From the IMG/VR virus record IMGVR_UViG_3300047472_000431, positions 1 through 48,879 of that record: a stretch of DNA of 48,879 nt. One strand, given 5' to 3'. Every line of letters starts with the position of its first letter. Within the stretch, counting starts at the first letter, position 1. The notes under the pieces are model-generated. The model did no database searches. It had not been told where the DNA came from and saw only the letters and a program-made list of their open reading frames with translations. A program made the translations under genes and the position numbers. This DNA is from a virus. Positions 1 through 7,338 of this stretch are shown in pieces.

Positions 1-1233
1 ATGAGTAAACGCAAACGCAACGAAAGAATATCCCTCCCTGGGGGATGCTCAATGAGCACGCCTTCTATCTACCCTGCCGATTGGCAAAAGACTTCCAAGA
101 CCAATTTCGACTGGTACATTCAATTCCGATTTTATGACCCTGTTAACAAGCCGGAGGGCAAGCAGCGTATCATTAAAGGGATGAATGACTATAAGGACCC
201 GGAGATTCGGCGCCAGATAACTGAACATCTCCTCGGCGACGAAATGCAAAAGCTCAAAGCAGGCTATAATCTGGTCACGGCTCAGTACAGCCAATCCGGA
301 GAACTCCACGAACACACTCCCCTATACCAGGCCCTGCAGCTGGCGTTCAAAGGATGCTCCTGCGACCCGAACTCTATGAAGGAAATAAAACACATGCTGG
401 TATATGTGTTGACGGCCATTGAACGAACTGGGCTAAACATGATGCCAGTCTGCCAAGTCCGGAAAAAGCACGTGCGCCGGATACTGGACGCTTGCGCCCA
501 AATCACCGGCCGTTACGATGAAAAGCTCAAAAAGACGGTCAACTTCACCTGGAGCGCTGACAGATTCAACAAGTACCGAACCTACCTGATGATCCTTTTT
601 ACGGAGATCGGAGAGGTTGATGCAATTGAAATGAACCCTTGCCGCGATATCAAGAAGAAAAAGACTATCAAGCGGATCCGGGAGACGCTTACCCCCGAGC
701 AGCGGCAAATTGTCAATGACCACCTTTGGAAGAATCACCGCACTTTTTGGCGCCTGCTGCATATATTCTTCCATTCGGGTGCCCGGGAGACGGAAATCAT
801 GAGAGTGCAGGGCAAGCACGTTAATCTCCAGAAGCAAACCTACATTCGAGTAGTAAAAAAGGGAAGATCTTACAAGGAAGTAGAAACAACGATAAAAGAC
901 ATCGCCCTTCCCCTCTGGACCGAAGCCATGGAGATGTGTGGAAAAGACGACTATGTTTTCGGTGAAGGGTTGGCACCCAGCTCGATGCCTATAAGGGCAG
1001 ACCAAATAAACAAGCGTTGGCATCGGAATGTAAAAAAGCCCCTTGGAATAACTGCCGACTTTTATAGCCTCAAACATTCGAATACGACAGAGACTGTCAG
1101 AATAGCCGGCGACCAGGTCGCGGCCAATCAGAATGCTCATAGCGGCACCGCAATGGTCGTGAAGATCTACGATGTCGAGCGGGGAAGCCGGGAACATGAG
1201 GCGATGAAGAAAGTTAACAATCCTTTCGCCTAA
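1..1233 (+). CDS. int: Tyrosine recombinase (phage integrase)
   Basis: A 410-residue tyrosine site-specific recombinase that would integrate and excise the prophage. The N-terminal part has the DWYIQFRFYDP core-binding/arm-type region usual in Bacteroidota phage integrases. The catalytic half shows Arg I in HSGARETEI (around residue 260), a box II around YSLKHSN near residue 355, a late His (NAHSG) and the nucleophile Tyr in KIYDVE near residue 388. The ATG at base 1 is the first possible start visible; a second ATG at 52 (MSTPSIYPADW) looks more like the usual family N terminus, so the true start is uncertain. The gene reads into the prophage, as expected next to an attachment site lying left of the window. 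Confidence 0.95.
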   Translation: MSKRKRNERISLPGGCSMSTPSIYPADWQKTSKTNFDWYIQFRFYDPVNKPEGKQRIIKGMNDYKDPEIRRQITEHLLGDEMQKLKAGYNLVTAQYSQSGELHEHTPLYQALQLAFKGCSCDPNSMKEIKHMLVYVLTAIERTGLNMMPVCQVRKKHVRRILDACAQITGRYDEKLKKTVNFTWSADRFNKYRTYLMILFTEIGEVDAIEMNPCRDIKKKKTIKRIRETLTPEQRQIVNDHLWKNHRTFWRLLHIFFHSGARETEIMRVQGKHVNLQKQTYIRVVKKGRSYKEVETTIKDIALPLWTEAMEMCGKDDYVFGEGLAPSSMPIRADQINKRWHRNVKKPLGITADFYSLKHSNTTETVRIAGDQVAANQNAHSGTAMVVKIYDVERGSREHEAMKKVNNPFA

Positions 1234-1878
1234 AGACCGCCCGGAGCTCTCGCCCCGGTACGGACCGCATACTAATCATCTCGCCTATAACCAACCTAAT
1301 CCAAAAGATAAAAACCCCGGCTTAAACAAGTCCGGGGTTATGTTATTACAATCAACGCTACTAATAAAATCTACAGGTTAAGCCATCCCTGACGAAGTCC
1401 GGAGCCAAGAGCTGCTGATCAGTCCAGCCCTCCAAGCCTTCTGAGAGATTTTGTGGAAACGAAACCGCTCGCAGGCCACGCTTTAAGACTTTATCGCAAA
1501 AACATAGAGACTATGTAAAACGACCCGCCGGAAAAAACAATGGCGCGGGCCTCAGCTTACCCGTCCTGGAGGCCCTTGGAAAGCCCGGCAACAGATAAGA
1601 GAGAACCCACGCCAAAGGCATGGGCTCTTCACTTTTCATTCTGTTGCCTGTGAAAATTTCCAAGGTTTCCAAGACAGAAATCAAAGCGAATTGCTTCAAA
1701 ATATGTTGAAGAATCGCGAAAGTACGGCTTAAAAGTAAAACGGCCCTGCCCTCAGGCAGCTGGACCGCCGCACCAATCGAACCCATAACCATTAACCAGG
1801 GCTAATATACGACTTTTTTCAAATAGTGTTCGGCTGTAGCCTAACAAAATTTAGTCGCCAAATATTGACCTTTCAACT
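1234..1878. other. 645-bp region without a convincing gene
   Basis: Apart from the hairpin at 1313-1339 I see no supported gene. The longest frame here (minus strand, 1511-1792) has low-complexity Leu/Pro-rich translation, no family resemblance and no partner gene, so I do not call it. The region separates the integrase from the XRE regulator and probably holds the latter's promoter, which I could not pinpoint. Confidence 0.5.
1313..1339. terminator. Hairpin after integrase, possible bidirectional terminator
   Basis: Perfect 8-bp stem AACCCCGG (1313-1320) with CCGGGGTT (1332-1339) and an 11-nt loop. On the minus strand the stem is followed by a T-rich run; on the plus strand the tail is poor in T. 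It lies 80 bp past the integrase stop. Confidence 0.6.
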
Positions 1879-2103
1879 ATGGAATATGGTCGAGAGCAGG
1901 AGATTATCAAAGAATTTGGAAAGAAATTAAAAGAATTTCGAGATGAGATCCATTTGAGCACTCGGCAGCTGGCGGATAAAGCAGGCCTTGATTATGGGAA
2001 TATTAATGAAATTGAGAATGGCAAGAAGAATCCTACATTAACCACGATCGTTCTCCTGGCAGAGGCCCTCGAAATTCATCCTGGTCAGCTTTTCGCGCAG
2101 TGA
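1879..2103 (+). CDS. XRE-family HTH transcriptional regulator (74 aa)
   Basis: A single-domain helix-turn-helix protein of the XRE/Cro-C1 type. Residues about 10-65 form the classic five-helix domain, with STRQLADKAGLDYGNINEIE as the turn and recognition helix and GKKNPTLTTIVLLAEAL following. There is no ligand or oligomerisation domain. It stands alone between the integrase and a convergent methylase gene and ends just before a bidirectional terminator, so it forms its own transcription unit. It may regulate integrase or the small genes around 3324-3554, where an 18-bp palindrome is found, but this link is inference. It is separate from the main repressor pair near 44.9 kb. Confidence 0.85.
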   Translation: MEYGREQEIIKEFGKKLKEFRDEIHLSTRQLADKAGLDYGNINEIENGKKNPTLTTIVLLAEALEIHPGQLFAQ

Positions 2104-2155
2104 TCCAAGCAGTTTATTAAACAGTTAGAAAATAGCTTGTTCCTTCAAAAAAGTA

Positions 2156-2186
2156 CCCGGGCTGCTGCAAGCGCCCGGGCTTTTTT
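2156..2186. terminator. Bidirectional terminator between convergent genes
   Basis: Seven-bp GC stem CCCGGGC (2156-2162) / GCCCGGG (2173-2179) followed by six Ts (2181-2186) on the plus strand; reading the other way the stem is also followed by a T-rich stretch. It sits between the XRE gene (plus) and the methylase gene (minus). Confidence 0.85.
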
Positions 2187-2979
2187 ATATAGGATAATTG
2201 GCTGTCAAAACCTCGGTTTTCTTTTTTCCGCTGCCTTTATTAACAGATACCTTCTGTTCAAATTGAACCGTATGCCATCCCCTGGCCAGAGTAAACTCGG
2301 AGAGCTCCTCCGAAGGATAGGAAGACAGCAAAAACCGGCCTTCAATTTCAGTAAGCGAGTTCAGCAGGTTAAGAAAGTTTCCCCGGGTATACCCTCCATA
2401 GTGCCCGCAATCGCTATTAAAATATGGCGGATCGCAGTAAAAGAAACTATCCTTTGTATCACGGGACCGGATTATGTATAGAGCATCGGCACTTTCCAGT
2501 TGGACGTTCTGCAGGCGGATGGCATACTCTTCCGTAAAAGCGGCCTTTTTGTTTTCCACTTTGCGAGACGTTTGATTGCTGATCTTATCATATCCCCAAC
2601 TGCCGTCCAGCATGCTGGAAAAACTCTGCGCAGCCAAAATCCATACGGCCCAGGCCCGTTGGATATCCGTAAATAGGTGAGGCGATGCATAAATTACCGC
2701 GGCGTCCTGATGGAGAGACCTACTGTGCAGGCTGATTTTGATCATCTTCTCCAGATCGATAAATTTGGCCTTGACAATGTGATAGAAGTTCATCAACTCC
2801 TTGTTGGTGTCATTGAGCACCTCCACCTCGGAGGGATCCTTTGCAAAGAACTCTGCGGCGCCGCCGGCGAACACCGATGCATAAAGAACGTGGTCAGCTG
2901 GTATCCGGGAGGTGATCTCTCCGGCCAGCCGCTGTTTGCCGCCATAATAAGTCAGCGGCGGTCTCAATTTAATGGACAT
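2185..2979 (-). CDS. DNA adenine methylase, Dam/D12 class
   Basis: A 264-residue N6-adenine methyltransferase. The N-terminal PPLTYYGGK motif (about residues 7-15) and SVFAGGAAEFF (35-45) form the AdoMet site, and DPPY (183-186) is the catalytic motif IV of the alpha-group Dam/D12 family; the length fits. Phage Dam proteins usually modify phage DNA to escape host restriction or to influence gene control; which applies here cannot be told. It is the last gene of a short leftward unit beginning near 3554, ending at the shared terminator at 2156-2186. The recognition sequence is not predictable from the protein alone. Confidence 0.93.
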   Translation of the reverse strand: MSIKLRPPLTYYGGKQRLAGEITSRIPADHVLYASVFAGGAAEFFAKDPSEVEVLNDTNKELMNFYHIVKAKFIDLEKMIKISLHSRSLHQDAAVIYASPHLFTDIQRAWAVWILAAQSFSSMLDGSWGYDKISNQTSRKVENKKAAFTEEYAIRLQNVQLESADALYIIRSRDTKDSFFYCDPPYFNSDCGHYGGYTRGNFLNLLNSLTEIEGRFLLSSYPSEELSEFTLARGWHTVQFEQKVSVNKGSGKKKTEVLTANYPI

Positions 2980-3091
2980 GGTCTTGATTTAAGGATGAAA
3001 TAATACTGCTTGTTCCCTCAAATCTGGCCTATATAAACAGTTGAAATGGCGAAAGAAATAAACGATAGGTGAGCCTCCAACTACTTCAAAA

Positions 3092-3337
3092 TCATTCAGT
3101 CATTTGGCGATCCTCCTGAAGGCCCTTTTTTGCCCTATACTGCCTAAAATCCTCCTTCTCCGCATAATCGGAGAAGGCAAGCTGAGCGATAACACAAGGC
3201 TTTACACCGGCCAGGGTCGCAATTTCGAATAACTCCCGCACCGTCCACTGTCCTGGATCCCGAAGTTTAGTCGCAATGGCTTTCCCGGTGATCCCGATAG
3301 ATCTTATTTTGACGCCCTGCTCGTTAAGCGATAATTT
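3092..3337 (-). pseudogene. HTH-like open frame lacking a canonical start codon
   Basis: An open frame of 81 codons runs from 3337 to the TGA at 3092-3094. Its translation reads like a real small phage regulator: ITGKAIATKLRDPGQWTVRE, then LFEIATLAGVKPCVIAQLAF, which resembles a helix-turn-helix segment. No ATG, GTG or TTG precedes the conserved part: the only nearby ATG (3341-3343) is followed at once by TAA (3338-3340). It begins over the 3' end of the 76-residue gene upstream. Options are a point mutation creating the TAA, a non-canonical start, or a +1 frameshift from the upstream gene. I cannot choose, and label it broken. Confidence 0.45.
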
Positions 3338-3554
3338 TTACATGGATTTCCACAAAAGACAGAAATTTGAGAATAGCCTTTAAGTCGTTGCCTTTGATAA
3401 CCAGCACGTGCTTTCCCGGGCATTCCTCATCCTCCTCATAAGAGAACGAAATCCCTTTGCTCTCTGAAGCTATATCGATCAGCCCTTGGTCCTCAATAAT
3501 GGTGTAATCCCGCACCGTCAATTCGTTGATTTCTATAATAAGATTGCATTTCAT
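3324..3554 (-). CDS. Hypothetical small acidic protein (76 aa)
   Basis: I do not recognise this family. The protein is acidic with alternating hydrophobic residues (CNLIIEINELTV, HVLVIKGNDLKAILKFL) suggesting a small alpha/beta fold, and has no signal peptide or membrane segment. It starts with ATG 17 bp downstream of a TTTG-rich stretch and about 33 bp from an 18-bp palindrome. It overlaps the start of the HTH-like open frame that follows, as do many neighbouring phage genes, which suggests that both are co-transcribed with the adenine methylase. Confidence 0.6.
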   Translation of the reverse strand: MKCNLIIEINELTVRDYTIIEDQGLIDIASESKGISFSYEEDEECPGKHVLVIKGNDLKAILKFLSFVEIHVKIIA

Positions 3555-3586
3555 GAGTCAAACGTACAAAGGCTGAAGAAGAATAA

Positions 3587-3604
3587 TTTACGGGAACCCG
3601 TAAA
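3587..3604. promoter_or_regulatory. 18-bp palindrome, candidate operator
   Basis: TTTACGGG (3587-3594), two bases, then CCCGTAAA (3597-3604): a perfect inverted repeat with 8-bp arms. It lies upstream of the 76-residue gene (start at 3554) and immediately after the late-operon terminator. The symmetry and 10-bp centre-to-centre half-site distance suit a dimeric HTH regulator. No second copy was found by eye in the window. Confidence 0.4.
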
Positions 3605-3637
3605 GAAGAAAAAACCCGGCGTAAACACGCCGGGTTT
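3605..3637 (-). terminator. Strong rho-independent terminator of the late operon
   Basis: Perfect 11-bp stem (AAACCCGGCGT at 3612-3622 with its complement at 3627-3637), 4-nt loop, followed on the minus strand by a T-rich tail (TTTTCTTCTTT). It closes the long leftward late operon just past the gene at 3682-4017. Confidence 0.92.
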
Positions 3638-3681
3638 AACCAAAACTAACTGCTTAAAATCTGCCGCTAAGCAGAGCTTCT

Positions 3682-4017
3682 TTACGCTGCAGTCTGGTCT
3701 GTAGGAGGTACAGTTGTATCGCCACCATCGACAGGAGCAGCCGGAGCATCCGGAACAATATCATCCAATTGCTGGGCGACAGTTTGTAGGTCGGAAAGAG
3801 CCTGCTGAGATTCAGGGCTGAGTGTGTCCTGGTTGTTGTTGATAGAATCAGTGAGCGTCTGGATTTTTCCGACGATCTCGCCCTTGGCTTTAGAAAGCTG
3901 GGCTACAATTGCTTCGAGGGTCTGACTTGTGTTTGACATAAAATGCCTGTTTTTTCTGTTAAAAATGAGGATGATGGCTACTATTGCCACTTCTCCGATT
4001 ATGAAAAGAAGCTTCAT
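3682..4017 (-). CDS. Hypothetical phage protein, possibly membrane-anchored (111 or 85 aa)
   Basis: Last gene of the late operon. From the ATG at 4017 it has an N-terminal hydrophobic helix (residues 2-19) followed by basic residues, then a helical, coiled-coil-like region (LEAIVAQLSKAKGEIVGKI) and a Pro/Ala/Asp-rich tail. A second ATG at 3939 (MSNTSQTLEA) gives an 85-residue soluble version that looks like the short coiled-coil proteins many tailed phages encode near lysis genes. I cannot decide between the starts. Function is unknown; if the long form is real, a lysis-related or inner-membrane role would fit its position. Confidence 0.65.
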   Translation of the reverse strand: MKLLFIIGEVAIVAIILIFNRKNRHFMSNTSQTLEAIVAQLSKAKGEIVGKIQTLTDSINNNQDTLSPESQQALSDLQTVAQQLDDIVPDAPAAPVDGGDTTVPPTDQTAA

Positions 4018-4134
4018 AGACTTCTGTTTTACTCTTGGAATACATTTTCGAAACTATCCCATCGCCATATTTTCCAGCCATCTTTTGGTATGGGTTGGCT
4101 TCTCCTGGTATTTTGGCCGGCGCCGGCCCACTGG

Positions 4135-4395
4135 TTAAGCTTCTGCCGGCGTGAAATCGATATAATAGCTTTTACCCTCTTCAAACTGCTCGAAGGCAGC
4201 GGGGTTGCTGATGTGGATCAAAAGCTGACCGGAAGGTGTCGCAGCACTCCATCCTTCATTTCCGTCCGACCGAACACCGCCCTCTCCGTAAGCGATGACT
4301 GCTGACATAGTGATGTTTTTACCGGCCACAGTCTTCCCGTCATCGTAGCTATAAGGTGCTACCTTATTGCATGTGAATTTTGCTCTTACTCCCAT
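4135..4395 (-). CDS. Hypothetical phage protein (86 aa)
   Basis: Small beta-rich soluble protein with the pattern VRAKFTCNKV near the start and QLLIHISNPAAFEQF and YYIDFTPAE at the end. Similar proteins of about 85-100 residues are common in unrelated tailed phages, but I know no assigned function. It lies between the lysozyme gene and the last gene of the late operon, about 30 bp downstream of the former. No membrane segment or signal peptide. Confidence 0.7.
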   Translation of the reverse strand: MGVRAKFTCNKVAPYSYDDGKTVAGKNITMSAVIAYGEGGVRSDGNEGWSAATPSGQLLIHISNPAAFEQFEEGKSYYIDFTPAEA

Positions 4396-4427
4396 AAAAA
4401 GACGTTCAGATATCCCTGTCCCCGGGT

Positions 4428-4979
4428 TTAAAGTGATTGATACATTTCTCGGTAGCCCCAGACAGCTTTGCTATAGTCTGCGCCTGTTGTCTTCGCGTCT
4501 ATATCCTCTTTTGCCGTCAGGACCTTGACCACATTCCCTTCTCCACAATTGTACGCTGCAGTGATCGCCCTAGCCAGGTCGTCTCCGGCAAGTGCGGGAA
4601 AATGCTCCTGAATATATTTTCGCTTGTCTTCCAGGACGGATATTGCCATGACGCAAGTCTTAGCTGGGTCTTTCCAGTCGCCCGCTTTGACGAATGCCGG
4701 GAAACTGTCGATATCAATCTGCCAGAAGCCATAACCGTGATACACGGCCTCTGTGTCATGATCCCTTTTGCTGAAGTCTCCCCGGGTAATAGCCGAGACA
4801 TCTATCAGTCTACCGTTTGGATATTTGGCGATGATCTGGCCCGTCTCCCGGACGCAGATACCAGCCAGCCAGTCTACAGTATAGAGTAGGTCCGGGCTTT
4901 TAGTCTTGGCCTGATTGATGGCCGAAATCATCACTGGCTCAATGTTTCGCTTGATCCATGAACAAACTGGGTGGTTCAT
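4428..4979 (-). CDS. Endolysin, lysozyme/SLT transglycosylase-like
   Basis: A 183-residue cell-wall hydrolase that would break peptidoglycan at lysis. The likely catalytic Glu is E45 in VRETG; GYGFWQID (83-89) matches the G-x-x-Q block and AYNCGEGNV (142-150) the AYN-G block of soluble lytic transglycosylases and goose-type lysozymes. There is no signal peptide, so it needs a holin for release. Its start overlaps the patatin stop by 4 bp (ATGA), so the two are translationally coupled. Whether it acts as a lysozyme or a lytic transglycosylase cannot be told from the motifs. Confidence 0.85.
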   Translation of the reverse strand: MNHPVCSWIKRNIEPVMISAINQAKTKSPDLLYTVDWLAGICVRETGQIIAKYPNGRLIDVSAITRGDFSKRDHDTEAVYHGYGFWQIDIDSFPAFVKAGDWKDPAKTCVMAISVLEDKRKYIQEHFPALAGDDLARAITAAYNCGEGNVVKVLTAKEDIDAKTTGADYSKAVWGYREMYQSL

Positions 4980-5839
4980 TTTGATAGAAATTTTTTAGTA
5001 TGGTCAATGCCCGACTGATAGAGCCGGTCTTTGTCCGCTTGTGAAATATTGAAAGCCGTAGGGCTAATGCCAAAGTCATCGATCTTCACCAGCCGGAAAT
5101 CATTCACGGTCGATGCAGAAATCAGGTCGGACTGAGCGGTCATTAGTGTTTCAAATAACGTCTTAATATAATCCGGGATGCAGCCGAAAGGAACCGGGTA
5201 GCTTTTTGCCTGCCCGGCGTAATCCCACAGGCAAAGCCCGAGTGTTTCAGGATTCAGAATATTCCCCGTGTCGAAAATCTCCAGAGGTAAATTCCACACC
5301 ATGCCACCATCCACGTACACGTTTTTCGACTCGATGCCCTTGCTGAATGTCCAAGCCTTGAAGAAAATAGGGATGGACATAGACGCCCGGACGGCCTCTG
5401 CTACGATAACATCGGGCGTCGAATCTGCGCTGAATATCTGAATGCCGCGGGTGTTGAGACAGGTAGCAACGACATGCAAATCTTTGAACCCGGCAGCACG
5501 AAGTTGAGCGAAAGTTGTGTCCTCATTGCCGGTCGCTGCCTTAATCGCGGTCTTGATCCATTTCAGAAAATAATCACCTCGATAGATTCCGTAGGTTTCA
5601 AGAATCCGGAACAGGTTTTTCCCGTCCTCCAGGTTGTTGAAGTCGAGGTCATTTACCAGGGTCTTTATTCCGGCCGCTGTGTATTTCAGAGCGACCAGGC
5701 AGGCCGTTATCGCTCCGGCGGATGTACCGGCAACTTTCTCAATGCCCGTCAAAATACCGGCGTCTTCAATAACCTGCAGCGCACCGAGGTACGCCGCCCC
5801 CTTTACTCCCCCGCCTTCAAAAACGAGATTCTTGTACAT
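4976..5839 (-). CDS. Patatin-like phospholipase
   Basis: A 287-residue lipid acyl hydrolase. All patatin motifs are present: oxyanion loop GGGVKG (9-14), nucleophile elbow GTSAG with Ser40, and DGG with Asp177 as the second catalytic residue. There is no signal peptide or transmembrane segment, so it is made in the cytoplasm. The gene is embedded in the lysis block: its ATG overlaps the stop of a 32-residue membrane peptide by one base and its stop overlaps the lysozyme start by four. That tight coupling argues for a role at lysis, such as membrane phospholipid degradation, rather than lysogenic conversion; this is inference. Confidence 0.92.
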   Translation of the reverse strand: MYKNLVFEGGGVKGAAYLGALQVIEDAGILTGIEKVAGTSAGAITACLVALKYTAAGIKTLVNDLDFNNLEDGKNLFRILETYGIYRGDYFLKWIKTAIKAATGNEDTTFAQLRAAGFKDLHVVATCLNTRGIQIFSADSTPDVIVAEAVRASMSIPIFFKAWTFSKGIESKNVYVDGGMVWNLPLEIFDTGNILNPETLGLCLWDYAGQAKSYPVPFGCIPDYIKTLFETLMTAQSDLISASTVNDFRLVKIDDFGISPTAFNISQADKDRLYQSGIDHTKKFLSK

Positions 5840-5937
5840 TAGAAATACTTATTCATCCAGTTGTTAAAAATTCTTACCCCGGCCCGGATGACGACCGGGA
5901 TAAGAAGGATTGATACTATGAATGCAGCGATGATCAT
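5839..5937 (-). CDS. 32-aa single-span membrane peptide
   Basis: A tiny gene (ATG at 5937, TAA at 5839-5841). Residues 2-17 (IIAAFIVSILLIPVV) form a hydrophobic span followed by a basic, aromatic tail ending KYF. It overlaps the upstream gene's stop by 4 bp (ATGA) and the patatin start by one base (TAATG), the signature of translational coupling on both sides. By position and shape it could be a small holin, antiholin or holin accessory, but it is shorter than typical holins and no family is recognised. Confidence 0.65.
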   Translation of the reverse strand: MIIAAFIVSILLIPVVIRAGVRIFNNWMNKYF

Positions 5938-6464
5938 GCGGCAGCTGCTGTCGCTGCGGGAGCCGGAGCAATTGCCGTTTGCGCAGACACTACTGCAGCC
6001 TGAATCTTTTGAAAGGCCTGGTCGGCAGTGTTAGCCCAGTCTATCCACGTCTTGTTCGTGGTCTTTCCATCATCGAATAGGATCACCAGAGACGCGGCCA
6101 GGTTGGTCCAGACCTTTGACTGTGCAGTAAAGTCTTTCGACGCGAAAGCTGCTATAGCACTTTGCGCCCATGCTGCCGCATCTTCGGGGGTAGCACCGGA
6201 ATTAAGCGCCTGCAATCCGAGCTCAGCGGCCAGAATTTTTGGCACAAGGACCTGCGCTGCTGTTAGCAATTTTGCTGGAATGCCCCCCATCGAAGGACTG
6301 ATTGCATTCACCACATCGGCAACTGTTCCTGACTTGATCGCTGTATTTACGTCTTCTGTGATGCTGATCGCTTCGGGCAGTAATACCTCTTCCGCCTTTA
6401 CAAAAAGGCTCTTAATGCCTGCCCATAGTTTGCCAAGAAATCCGGTTGAACTGAGAATGCTCAT
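5934..6464 (-). CDS. Hypothetical Ala-rich phage protein (176 aa)
   Basis: Helical Ala-rich protein beginning SILSSTGFLGKLWAGIKSLF, an amphipathic stretch that could touch the membrane. The middle (residues 45-110) holds helices rich in Ala and Leu, and the end is an Ala/Pro tail. No enzymatic motif is visible. Proteins of this look sit beside holin and endolysin genes in Bacteroidota prophages, but I know no function. Its stop overlaps the start of the 32-residue membrane peptide. A lysis-associated or virion role is possible. Confidence 0.7.
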   Translation of the reverse strand: MSILSSTGFLGKLWAGIKSLFVKAEEVLLPEAISITEDVNTAIKSGTVADVVNAISPSMGGIPAKLLTAAQVLVPKILAAELGLQALNSGATPEDAAAWAQSAIAAFASKDFTAQSKVWTNLAASLVILFDDGKTTNKTWIDWANTADQAFQKIQAAVVSAQTAIAPAPAATAAAA

Positions 6465-6515
6465 AGAAATTTGTGTGTTTATTAATGAAGAATGATTTGC
6501 ATTTTGGGCATCGTT

Positions 6516-6704
6516 TCATTTATTGGTGCCGGTAACATTATGATCTTTGGATATAACACCCAGCACTACAATAGCAATACCTACCCATAACTGAACGCCA
6601 GTTTTTCCGGTGAAACATCCTGCATTGTATGCGGATATTAACGCGTCAATAGCGACAGGGATACCAGCCAACAAGCCGGCTACTGTGGTTTTCCAACTTT
6701 TCAT
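6516..6704 (-). CDS. Holin candidate, two hydrophobic helices (62 aa)
   Basis: Small protein with a short basic N terminus (MKSWKT), a first hydrophobic helix about residues 7-24, a loop with Gly/Lys, a second helix about 38-52 (VQLWVGIAIVVLGVI) and a charged tail. Two helices, short length and location directly upstream of lysis genes fit a class II holin or a relative. Identification is by architecture and position only. Its start overlaps the stop of the preceding small membrane gene. Confidence 0.6.
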   Translation of the reverse strand: MKSWKTTVAGLLAGIPVAIDALISAYNAGCFTGKTGVQLWVGIAIVVLGVISKDHNVTGTNK

Positions 6705-6862
6705 GGTTGCCTATTTTTTTTGATTGAATAATAATAATTGACGCATCCCATTACGGAGGCGATACAACTAAGCGCAATGGGTATAGCCGAAGGGCTGATA
6801 GCTGCGAACATCCAGGACATTAGCGTGTTTATATTTCCAAAAAGAGTTCTTCCGTTTTCCAT
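6701..6862 (-). CDS. Small membrane protein (53 aa), second holin-region gene
   Basis: From ATG at 6862 (MENGRTLFGN) the protein has a hydrophobic stretch about residues 14-39 (MSWMFAAISPSAIPIALSCI and following) and a basic C terminus (KKNRQP). A longer frame starting at 6913 would overlap the upstream secreted-protein gene by 25 bp and is less likely. It overlaps the next gene by 4 bp. With its neighbour it makes a pair of small membrane proteins, which in phages often are holin and antiholin, but sequence alone does not show which. Confidence 0.6.
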   Translation of the reverse strand: MENGRTLFGNINTLMSWMFAAISPSAIPIALSCIASVMGCVNYYYSIKKNRQP

Positions 6863-6888
6863 GCTATGGGTATTAGGTAGACGTTGAA

Positions 6889-7338
6889 TTAAAAGGTGAA
6901 CGTTGGAGTCCATACCCCATTGACCAGGTTGAAAGTGACTGTTTTGGGTGTTAGCTGTACCGGAGCAGGATCAGGCACAACAATAAGCGTGTCGTAAACA
7001 GGGGCAATCGTTCCTGCCGCCGAAGTGGCAACCGATTTCCAAGCATAGATGCCGGGGTCAAGACCCTGTACCCAAAATGCAGAGCCAGCAGCAATTCCAG
7101 TCAGATACGAATTTTTAGGAACAATTTTTACAGCAGGCCCTGCTATCTGCGTCCATGCAATGTTGTTCACTACCGCGTTGGTTTGAATAGTGGACCAAAT
7201 CAACGTAGAGTCGCTCTGGCGACACCGCTGACTACTTGATGGGTTGAAGTAAAAATAGACGCTATTGGAAAGCGGCGCGACCTGCGCCGAAGCGGCCAAA
7301 CTGATCATCATCGTTAAGAGGACAAGTAGCTTTTTCAT
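6889..7338 (-). CDS. Secreted protein with Bacteroidota signal peptide (149 aa)
   Basis: Begins MKKLLVLLTMMISLAASAQ, a clear Sec signal peptide with the Gln at +1 favoured in Bacteroidota. The mature part (about 130 residues) has a beta-sandwich look: AWTQIAGPAVKIVPK and GLDPGIYAWKSVATSAAG match the WxQxxGP...G.Y.f.l pattern of PKD/Ig-like domains of the K319 type. No catalytic motif. Its ATG overlaps the stop of the 965-residue hydrolase gene by one base, so it belongs to the tail-fibre cluster of the late operon, where export signals are unexpected. Confidence 0.8.
   Translation of the reverse strand: MKKLLVLLTMMISLAASAQVAPLSNSVYFYFNPSSSQRCRQSDSTLIWSTIQTNAVVNNIAWTQIAGPAVKIVPKNSYLTGIAAGSAFWVQGLDPGIYAWKSVATSAAGTIAPVYDTLIVVPDPAPVQLTPKTVTFNLVNGVWTPTFTF

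Noticed and set aside
1511-1792. 93-codon minus-strand frame between integrase and XRE gene
   Set aside because: Translation has low-complexity hydrophobic and Pro-rich composition, no family look and no operon partner; likely chance.
3959-4081. 40-codon frame in the gap before the last late gene
   Set aside because: It overlaps the longer start of the 111-residue protein and there is no way to choose; composition is weak.
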